Source: Apostichopus japonicus
Taxonomy: Eukaryota; Echinodermata; Holothuroidea; Aspidochirotida; Stichopodidae
Assembly (NCBI RefSeq): GCF_037975245.1
Contig: NC_092576.1
Location: 138,501 to 202,500, forward strand
Length of the DNA: 64,000 bases
Direction: 5' to 3'
Shown here piece after piece: positions 55,460-64,000 of the stretch. The position numbers and the translations under genes are program-made. A model generated the notes under the pieces. It did not search any database. It was not told the DNA's origin and worked only from the letters and a program-made list of their open reading frames with translations. The first letter of the stretch is position 1, and each line of letters opens with the position of its first letter.

Positions 55460-56670
55460 TCTATATATTGTATTCAGATTATCGGATATGATCGAACATA
55501 GTAATGAGCAAGTTGTGGTTTTGAGTAACTATAAGAGTGACTCCAATGGTACTATTTACTACATTCAGATTAACTGATGATCGTACATATAGTATTAAGC
55601 AAGTTGTTGTGTGTTGAGTAACTATAAGAGTGACTCCAGTGGTTTTATATATTACATTCAGATTATCGGATATGATCGCCGTAGTATTGAGCAACGTGTT
55701 GTATGTTGAGAAACTATAAAAGTGACTCCAAAGGTTATAATTGCATTCAGATTATCGGATATGATCGCACATAGTAATGAGCAAGTTGTTGGTTTGAGTA
55801 ACTAGTAACTCCAATGGTACTATTTACTACATTCAGATTAACTGATGATCGTACATATAGTATTAAGCAAGTTGTTGTGTGTTGAGTAACTATAAGAGTG
55901 ACTCCAGTGGTTCTATATACTGCATTCAGATTATCGGATATGATCGCACATAGTATTGAGCAACGTGTTGTATGTTGAGAAACTATAAAAGTGACTCCAA
56001 TGGTTATAATTGCATTCAGATTATCGGATATGATCGAACATAGTAATGAGCAAGTTGTTGTTTTGAGTAACAAGTAACTCCAATGGTACTATTTACTACA
56101 TTCAGATTATCTGATATGATCGTACATATAGTATTAAGCAAGTTGTTGTGTGTTGAATAACTATAAGAGTGACTCCAGTGGTTCTATATACTACATTCAG
56201 ATTATCGGATATGATCGCACATAGTATTGAGCAACGTGTTGTATGTTGAGAAACTATAAAAGTGACTCCAATGGTTATAATTGCATTCAGATTATCGGAT
56301 ATGATCGAACATAGTAATGAGCAAGTTGTTGGTTTGAGTGACTAGTAACTCCAATGGTACTATTTACTACATTCAGATTATCTGATATGATCGTACATAT
56401 AGTATTAAGCAAGTTGTTGTGTGTTGAGTCACTATAAGAGTGACTCCAGTGGTTCTATATATTGCAGTCTGACTATCGGATATGATCGCACATAGTAATG
56501 AGCAAGTTGTTGGTTTGAGTAACTAGTAACTCCAATGGTACTATTTACTACATTCAGATTATCTGATATGATCGTACATATATAATATTAAGCAAGTTGT
56601 TGTGTGTTGAGTCACTATAAGAGTGACTCCACTGTTTCTATATATTGCAGTCTGACTATCGGATATCATC
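55460..56670. repeat. 90-bp tandem array, about 14 units, with three-unit higher-order repeat
   Basis: The landmark CATTCAGATTATC(T/G)GATATGATCG recurs about every 90 bases (86-95). Three unit types are distinguishable: A ends TAACTCCAATGGTACTATTT, B ends GTGACTCCAGTGGTTCTATA, and C ends GTGACTCCAATGGTTATAAT. In the middle they follow the order A-B-C repeatedly (period about 270). Toward the right end C drops out and A-B alternates. The array lies in the putative first intron of the second sialyltransferase. Confidence 0.92.
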
Positions 56671-57577
56671 ATAAATAATTGAGTATGTTGTAGTATGATA
56701 GCAACGTGACATCATGTTCGTCAATATTCGGGCGCACATTTTGAGGGAAAGATGACTATTAAGATAAATGTTGTAAAAAAGCTGCGAGAATGGGGTCTCG
56801 AGAAGTTTATTGAAACTTTTGAAGGTAAAATATAGTGAGTTCAAATAAACTGCACCACTTATGATCCATGTTTTAATCGTGTTGCTTATATTCTCATGCC
56901 TAATTCAGCAACGCTATCACGTTTTGTGTCCAGCTGTCAGACGAATATAGTCTAGGCCTACCCACAGGCGTTCAAAATGATAGTTAGCCTATAGGTAGGC
57001 CTATATACTATAGGCTCGTGTAAGATTTCAAAATGAATGACAACTTACAAGTAATGTCTTGCAGACTTTCATACATATACTGATATGTTTATGTTATACC
57101 CTGAGTTTACCAACAACAAGGCCCGTAGCCAGCGTGGATCACGGGGGGGGGGGGTGTGCCCCCGTGCAAGGGTCCGTGCCCCCCCTTGTAAAATATTGGT
57201 AAGAAAAAAGATTGCATGAAATTAAACGAATAAAATTGAAAATGTTGTTGTTTACATGAATTGCAATTTGTTTTTAAGTTTGAAAATTTAATTTCGAAGA
57301 GTATAGTTTGCAGCCTCCCTTTCCATCCGCCCTGATCCCCACCTGCCCCTTCCCACCCACTATAGTATTTCTATGCTAAAACTGCAAACTCTCAATAGAA
57401 GTCCTGTATAGGCTACTGTAATTTTCACCAGGTTCTTCATACATGTAATGTTTACAAATAATACGCGCGTTTCTACACCCCTTCACAATACAATAGAAAA
57501 GTTGCACAGTGATCATACACTCTGGGCACTTTGTTGTAAAGTTGTTATAGTTGGAGCTTTGCATAACTAACTACAAT
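56671..57577. other. Unannotated sequence with a MITE scrap
   Basis: About 57120-57195 is a short piece with CCCGTAGCCAGCGTGGATCA, a G run and CCGTGCCCCCCCTTG. No gene is seen. Confidence 0.35.
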
Positions 57578-57742
57578 ATGGATCGCTTCCTTGTCAGGGG
57601 AAAGTCTTCAGCCCCTACTTCTTCCTCTGTATGCCCATCAGATCTGGGCAAAGATTTGCCAGAGAGACCAATTTTAGCGTCATATCAGCCTACAAAATTT
57701 GGGGCAAGGCACAGATCATTCAATAAGGGGTGGTATGATCAA
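57578..57742 (+). pseudogene. hAT transposase N-terminal fragment (ZMYM1/TTF-finger type)
   Basis: From an ATG at 57578 the frame reads MDRFLVRGK, LGKDLPERPILASYQPTKFG and HRSFNKGWYD. That matches the start of hAT-derived ZMYM1-like transposases, where a TTF-type zinc finger follows RSFxxxWY. The frame is cut exactly at GWYDQ by a MITE beginning CAGGGGCG at 57743. The expected finger (WLEYS...CFxC) is not seen after the MITE. Confidence 0.6.
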
Positions 57743-58006
57743 CAGGGGCGTATCCATGATTTTCTAACCCGTGGGCGCAAAGTAGGCCTACTATCTTAGC
57801 GGAGCGCCACCATCTTGGCGATGTCTTAGCGTTTTTCTTCTGCCCCCTCCTTTTCTCCCTTTCTAGTTTTTCTCTTTTTCTTTTCCCTTCCTTCCTCTCC
57901 TTCCTCCTCTTTTTCCGCTTTCTTCTCTTTTCTTTTTCTCTCCTCTTTTTCTTACCCGGGGGGGGGGGGGCGCACGCCCCAACGCCTCTCCCTGGATACG
58001 CGCCTG
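57743..58006. mobile_element. hAT-like MITE, CAGGGGCGTATCCA-ended
   Basis: The left end is CAGGGGCGTATCCATG and the right end is CCTGGATACGCGCCTG, inverted. The interior includes ACTATCTTAGCGGAGCGCC, a long pyrimidine tract (57835-57950) and a G run. The right 170 bases closely resemble 63365-63558, so these are two copies of one family. Flanking 8-mers (ATGATCAA, AGAGTGTA) do not match. Confidence 0.7.
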
Positions 58007-58402
58007 AGAGTGTATGTTCAGCTGGCATTCACCAGCCAGCCATGTAGATGATGAAGGGTGCTAGTAGTCCCAATGTTGTGATATTGAGCCTTATGTTGTG
58101 GGCGAAGGTCATATATTCGTTTGAGATCACCAGGGGTCAAATTGTGGAAACCATTGTTTATCACAATATTTTAACAAGGACAGATGTCATATTTAGTATT
58201 TTGATGTATCACATTTCGTACAAGAAGCCAGTTGTTGAGGTCAATGGTCATTTCAGGACAGCCTGTGTCATTGTGAATTATTGTTTGTCACATCACACTG
58301 CTTTTCACTGTATTACTATAATATCAAAATGACATCTAATGATCGCCTTTTTATCTTTGTAACCATAACTTTGAAACAGCTTTGAACAATGAAAGGGGGG
58401 AT

Positions 58403-59246
58403 TGCGCGAGACCGAAGGTCCGCGAGACCGAAATTTAAAAAAGGTCCGCGAGACCGAAATTGAACAAAATGTCCGCGAGACCGAAATTAAAAAAAGGTCC
58501 GCGAGACCGAAATTACAAAAAGGTTCGCGAGACCGAAATTGAAAAGAGGTCCGCGAGACCGAAATTAAATAAAGGTCCGCGAGACCGAAATTAAAAAAAA
58601 GGTCCGCAAGACCGAAACTACAAAGAGGTCCGCGAGACCGAAACTATTACTAGGCCCCACGACATCGACGTAGCCAGAAATTCAAAGCGGGCACATTTTG
58701 AGATTGATATGGTGGGGGGGGGTTCTGAAGAGATTTTTTGGAACAATGGAAGGTCCTTAGATGCGATCACTGTTTTGCCAATTTCTTGAAGAAAAAAATG
58801 CCTGTCACATTGCTGAAAACCAGAAGCATTTTTGTGTGTTTGTGCTATAAAATGAACAAATGTTCGGAAGTTAAATTATTTTAAAATTTATTATGAGGAA
58901 ATTGTGACAACTGTTACGGGCTACAGGCTAAAAGTTGACCCCTAATTACCTTCGGTCTCGCGGAACTTCGGTCTCGCGGACTTTTCTTTAATTTCGGACT
59001 CGCGGACCTTTTTGTAATTTCGGTCTTGCCGACCTTCGGTCTCGCGGACCTTTTTAATTTCGGTCGCGGTCCTTTTAATTTCGGTCGCGCGGACCATTTT
59101 TTTCATTTCGGTCTCGCGGACCTTTCTTTAATTTCGGTCTCGCGGAGCTTTTTGTAATTTCTGTCTCTCTGACCTTCGGTCTCGCGGACCTTTTGTTATT
59201 TCGGTCTCGCGGACCTTCGGTCTCGCGGACCTTCGGTCTCGTGGAC
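58403..59246. mobile_element. Foldback element with tandem-array inverted arms
   Basis: The left arm (58403-58647) is about ten units of roughly 26 bases, GGTCCGCGAGACCGAAATTA with a variable A-rich tail. The right arm (58949-59246) is about eleven units of the reverse complement, AATTTCGGTCTCGCGGACCT. The outermost units of both arms use the compressed form GAGACCGAAGGTCCGCGAGA. The 300-base centre (58648-58948) is single-copy and AT-rich. Long inverted arms made of short tandem repeats are the hallmark of Foldback-type elements. No coding sequence or clear target duplication is visible. Confidence 0.8.
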
Positions 59247-61415
59247 TGTATGGCTAAATGTGTAAGACTGCATTGACTCCTTACATAAGTGCTCACTCTG
59301 GACACTCAGAGTAAACTTCAGAAATAAGAGATATACCAAATTGGAATTGGTCTAAAGTCCGAGTGCAGAAAACTGGACTCGAGTACTATAAACGTGTATA
59401 TTACACATTTCTTTGTGGGTATGTACTGTACGGGTGGGATCTACATTAAATACGTGTTTGTTGCCACATTGTTCAGTTCAGTAGTGTTGTTATTGTTGGT
59501 TGTGTAGGGCAATCAATCTTGTAAAGCAAAGACACATCCCTACTTGGAAGTGTTTCCTTGATTAACGGTAAACTGTAACCGTATAGGTGCCTTTTCGTTT
59601 TTTAAATTATGTGATGCAACTTACCAGGTAGAAACAATTAAACACAAGAACACTGCGATACAAAAAATTTGAACACATTGTTAGTAACAGATGATGAAGC
59701 CACAAATGAAAGTATGAATTCATGTATAAGAATTCAAAATAACAACAATTTTGGAAGCTAGGAAAGTTTTAAAGAAAATGGTTACACATCTCTAAAAGAG
59801 TAATGGCGTTCCGTTATAACAATTCCTCTTTCATATAAACACTTAATAGACATGCCGTTGTACCTGCAACTTTAAACCAGGGAGTTGAAAAAAATATTCA
59901 TCTGTTTGCACAAATCATAGATATAACCCTCAGTGTCAACGTGTAAATTGTGTAAACAAGAGTACAACGACACAGGATTCGGGATTTGAGCAGGTTTCCA
60001 GTGACGTGTTTTCGTACTTTTTGGAATAATATCTTTCTTTCTTTTTTTTTTTTTTAAAAATCAACTTCTTCCAATCCTTTATATAGGTGATTGAATTTGT
60101 TTCAAAACAAATAAATGATAACAATCAACCGCAAAGTAGAAGGTTAAAAACACTCCCCGGCGTTACAAAGAAGTTTCATGCTGAAAGCAGTCAATGATGC
60201 GTTTCCAAATTTCCTGTGATTTTGTTTGGCTAATAGTCCCTACCATTGTCTGCAAGAATTTTTGCATTTGTCGTGCTCAAAAAACACAACGCATTTTGTT
60301 TAAATAACTTATTTATATAGCTAGCGCATTATATATACCGACGGTCTCAATGCAACTAAGTTTAACGTTGCTGTCCCGTGTAGAGATAGCAAAGTTTGAA
60401 GTATAGGCTCTCATATGTGTGCACTCTCAAATATCACGTGTATGGTTGGCCACATTGGGCAAAATTCAGAAATTATGACATATCAGGCAGGACTTTTTTA
60501 TGTCTACATAAAATTGATTTGATGTGGACATTAATGCTGGCATATATTAAAATAATGCTGGCACCGTACCGTACCAGCTGCGTACTGACAATGCAGTTGG
60601 CACCTTCCTCTTTCAATCTGTTTCAATCTGTGTGAATATTAATGTACATTTAAAGAGTTGTGTCTGTATTGCATGTATGGGCTACCACATTATGTCAAAA
60701 TATTCTTGCTATGAGTTGCACTTCTCTGTATATAGTAAGTACACCTTGTAATGGGTTTCAGTGCAAGCACATGAATTTATTTGTAATCTAAGATAATACA
60801 TATAATATTAATGTCCCCACGCTTCCATAGGCATGAGTTGTATAATTTGCATTTATGATTTTCAATATGCACATTATAAACCTATAACTATAGGATATCC
60901 GTTGCGCACAAGCCAATGTTTTTGTCATGGGTCATTATAACTAAGTATTGTGCGTTCCTGTAGAGGTAATTTAAAGTGCATGTTTTCATGGAGGAACGTG
61001 GGGACGCAAGTTTTTTTTCTGAGCGGACGCAAACAATTTTTAAGATGTTGTATCCCGGCGCTGGCGCAACTCTTAAAATCCCGGTTACAATACTGAGAAT
61101 AATACTTGGTAGTGATATAAGATTTTTCTATTTGTACAGCTTTCTGCTGATTTCTCAAGTCTTGCTAATGTAAACCTGTGAAACTACATTCTTTTCATTT
61201 CTTGATCAACTTTTGGACAGAATGTTAGACAAGTTTACTAAGAAAAAGCTAAGGTTTCAATGCACACAAAATGCAAGCAAGGTGCAGAATGTTCAGGTTG
61301 GTTGTGCATGATAAATTAATGGTAGTTTATCATTTCAATTTGTATATGGTGGCATCCAATAAATATATGTTTGAACAAGAGTGGATAGAGGGTGTGGGTC
61401 GAACTTCTTTTTCAT
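59247..61415. other. Unannotated sequence
   Basis: Contains a poly-T/A run near 60040-60058 and no gene that I can support. Confidence 0.35.
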
Positions 61416-61565
61416 AGCAGGCGCGTATCCAGGATTTTCAAACCCGGGGGGCGCGAATTACTATCTAAGCGGAGCGCCACCATCGGTTGGCGCACAGCGT
61501 ACAAGAAAATTTCTTATTTTGATACCCCCCAGATCACCGGAAACGGCACTTATCGGGCTTGAAAA
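61416..61565. mobile_element. MITE family copy (left part)
   Basis: Starts CAGGCGCGTATCCAGG and contains ACTATCTAAGCGGAGCGCCA, GTTGGCGCACAGCGTAC and CCCCCAGATCACCGGAAACG. The right end is not clear. Confidence 0.6.
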
Positions 61566-62099
61566 GACCAACCAGATGTACACTTTTTGCCTGAGAACCA
61601 AGTATTTCCTAATAGTTTTTTTTCCATCCATAACCTTTTTGAAGATTGTCAACCCGGCACACATCATGTTCGACCTGATCGCATCTCCTGTGGGTCTTTG
61701 CTGTTGTAGGTGATTCTACGTCGCGGCCCACAATACCCGTCAGCCCCACTTTTCAAGGTTTTAAGCCCCATATTTGTTCAGAATTTGAAAATTCACATTT
61801 CTCGTGAATAAACTCACTTCAAAACATACCCATAATGTTGTACAAAATTTCATCTATGGACAACCAATATAGAAAAACTTCCTTGAACCCCTAACAGACC
61901 GGTCAAAATTGCACGAGTAGAGGGAAGTGTGATGCAGAATGTTGGTCAGAAATGTTCGAAACTTCAGACACAGTTCATTTATTGGTGAACAAATATTAAA
62001 ACCTCTTATAACGGCTATTATAAAACTTGGTTGAAGGAAATGAAAAAATAGCAGATATTTCCGAAACCGAACACTACACACATAGGCGTAGGAGGCGCG

Positions 62100-62455
62100 G
62101 CGGCAGTGGCGGAGCTAGGAGTATTGGTCAGGAGGGGCGAGAATGGTCTGAAGGGGCGCTTTCGATACTATCTAAGCGGAGCGCCACCACTGGTTGGCGC
62201 GTAGCGCACAGACAATTTTTGAGTAAAGATACTCCCTAGATCGCCGGAAATGACCCTTTCAGGGCCTGGCTAATTTGCAGATAAACGAAGAATAAGGTGT
62301 CATCGCCAAATTACACCAACAATAAAAAAGTCAATAAACTAGAATAAGTAAAACGTGGTAAAGAGCTGAAAAAGGCGCCAGCAGTCCATTTGAGTCCGTC
62401 AGGGGGGCATCCGCCCCCATGACCGTATGGACGCTCCGCCACTGCGCGGCGGGGG
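62100..62455. mobile_element. MITE family copy, possibly complete
   Basis: The left end is near CGGCAGTGGCGGAGCTAGGA and the right end near CGCTCCGCCACTGCGCGGCG. The internal ACTATCTAAGCGGAGCGCCA, TTGGCGCGTAGCGCAC and AGATCGCCGGAAATG blocks are diagnostic. The octamer GGCGCGGC/GCGCGGCG near both ends may be a target duplication. Confidence 0.65.
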
Positions 62456-62792
62456 TGCAGCCCTTAATTCGCCATTACTAATGTAAAAGAGAGTTTTGAC
62501 ATAATTGGACCTCCATGCTTATTATACATCTACATGAGACATGTCGTTGTTTACATTAGCATCCCGCGGTATACTGCGCAATTTTAACGGAACGTACGGT
62601 ACATGATGGCATGCGATGTAATAACCGATGCTTGCTTATATGATATTGACATTAACACGTTGAGCGCGCGCGAAAATTTTTGGTTATTTCTTCAGGCAAG
62701 TCGGACAGTTTTGAGGCTTTTCATCCTGGAACGCCATTTTCATGCTCACTGATATGATGTGATATCTGCTGTTTGCGTTACAAATTCAAACA

Positions 62793-63115
62793 GGCGCGTA
62801 GCGAGGAATTTGTCAAGGGAGGGGCGAAGCCTGCAGGCAAATTATCTAAGCCTAGCTCCACCATAGGTTGGCGCGAAGCGTACAAGAAAATTTTGGCCGA
62901 AAATGCCTCCCAGATCGCTGGAAATGGCACTACCCAGGACCATTTGTTAGCGCGAAGCGTACAAGCAAATTTTGGCCAAAAATGTCTCCCAGATCGCTGG
63001 AAATGACACTTCCCAGGCCTTGTAAGTTGCATCTAAGCACTTTCAATTTTGAAATTACTTAGCGATATCATTTAAAAAATGCTGAAAGGGGGGGGCGGTC
63101 GCCCCCATCCCAAAA
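62793..63115. mobile_element. MITE family copy with internal tandem duplication
   Basis: Starts CAGGCGCGTAGCGAGG. The block TTGGCGCGAAGCGTACAAG, AAATTTTGGCC and CTCCCAGATCGCTGGAAATG occurs twice in tandem (62868-62930 and 62944-63007). Confidence 0.65.
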
Positions 63116-63364
63116 ATCGTCATGCTCCCGGACGACGCTGTCGAGTTCGAGACCAGCCACAGTTGGTTTCATAGCACAATTCTACACACGCGTTATGATA
63201 GACCATATATAGTATATATATAGATCATTAGTGAGAGAGGAAATGGAAACGCCAAAAAATGGAGTTGTCGGTGTAAGGGGTAGGGTGAGTCACACATTTA
63301 CGAAATCATTGATCCGTCACTGGCTACCCTTCAGCGCTGTAATGATGTCACTGTTCCTCTTTCT

Positions 63365-63558
63365 CTTCCCGGTGTCTTCGCGTTTTTCTTTTACTCCCTC
63401 TTTTTCTCCTTTTTCTCTCTTTCTTCATTTTCTTTTCCCTTCCTTCCTCTCCCCCTCCTCTTTTTCCCCCTTTTTTCCTTTTTCTTCTCTTTTTTTTCTC
63501 TCCTCTTTTTCTTACCCGGGGGGCGCGCCCCCAACGCCCCCCCCTGGATACGCACCTG
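63365..63558. mobile_element. MITE right half, pyrimidine-rich
   Basis: A long C/T tract followed by TTACCCGGGGGGCGCGCCCC and the end CCCTGGATACGCACCTG. It is nearly the same as 57835-58006. Confidence 0.65.
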
Positions 63559-64000
63559 CATAGCACACATAAATTCAAAAGAAACATGTCCTAGCTGTTA
63601 GATCTAGTTATAGTTTCAGTTTCCGTTCCTTCATTCCAGTATAAATAGCATAAAATACAATTATGTTTAATAAGAGAGAATAAAACGTATGATAGATAAA
63701 TTCCAGAAAAGCGATTAAAGGCAAATTAAGAGTTAGTAAAAAAAGCAACAGTTTTCAAAGTGTTAGTCAATTGAAAATAATAAGGAAATATCAATAAACA
63801 TATATTAAATCAAGTCATTTAAGATACCATTTTGAATAAAAAAAGATGCTCTGCATAGAAATGAATTTGTGATAATTTTAACCCAATATTATGTTGGTGC
63901 TATTGCACGATGTTATAGAAGTATGATGCTTTCATCGGTTTGAGTGCATGTCTATGTATGTATGTGTGCGTGTGTATGTGTGTGTAAGGGTATTTGTGTG
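63559..64000. other. Unannotated sequence ending in (TG)n
   Basis: AT-rich sequence without a supported gene. The last ~50 bases are a degenerate TG/TATG microsatellite that runs off the window. Confidence 0.5.

Overview
This is a eukaryotic nuclear window: AT-rich, repeat-dense, with split genes carrying GT-AG introns. The metazoan sialyltransferase and TMEM101 exons, together with Penelope-like, RTE, Tx1, CR1, Ty3/gypsy and hAT elements, suggest a marine deuterostome invertebrate. An echinoderm, perhaps a sea cucumber, is my best guess, but no sequence here proves it.

Three host loci are supported. (1) An ST8Sia-type (alpha-2,8) sialyltransferase gene lies on the + strand. Two paralogous candidate first exons (7257-7441 and 17384-17601) each encode a type II signal anchor and end in the same phase at a GTAAGC donor. 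One catalytic exon with sialylmotif L (31782-32360) and one terminal exon with motifs S, III and VS (34409-34670) follow. Either first exon splices in frame to the rest. (2) A TMEM101-like multi-pass membrane protein lies on the - strand, with two exons seen (45187-45359 and 43314-43766); its 5' exons were not found. (3) A second ST8Sia-type gene lies on the - strand, with exon 2 at 54250-54864 and exon 3 at 52834-53116. It has the same intron phases as locus 1, and its first exon was not found. Loci 1 and 3 face each other across the TMEM101-like gene.

The rest is mostly repeats. 0.4-2.7 kb: a Penelope-like element (PLE) with a tRNA-derived SINE inserted in it. 2.9-4.8 kb: a degenerate tandem array. 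8.8-10.2 kb: a Ty3/gypsy fragment. 11.7-12.55 kb: a decayed hAT element with a near-perfect 8-bp target duplication. 13.3-16.2 kb: a TA-flanked palindromic MITE next to an RTE LINE. 20.5-26 kb: a hAT-type MITE, a minisatellite, a PLE remnant and a Tx1-type LINE. 27.0-31.6 kb: a head-to-head inverted pair of PLE copies with 1.6-kb arms that look identical, inside intron 1 of locus 1. 33.3-33.7 kb: a 77-bp minisatellite inside intron 2. 35-36 kb: a SINE and a 75-bp array. 38-43 kb: nested hAT-like MITEs and a CR1-like LINE piece. 46.3-47.0 kb: a 66-bp array. 49-52 kb: a (TA)n tract, a 104-bp array, two tandem hairpins, a 1.15-kb dispersed repeat and SINEs. 55.5-56.7 kb: a 90-bp array with trimer higher-order structure. 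57.6-63.6 kb: hAT pieces, MITEs and a foldback element whose inverted arms are themselves tandem arrays.

The strongest leads are the paired first exons, the perfect PLE inverted dimer in the same gene's intron, hammerhead-ribozyme-like motifs at PLE 3' ends, and the array-armed foldback element. No operons, CRISPR arrays or prokaryotic features are present. Identities and repeat periods were judged by eye.
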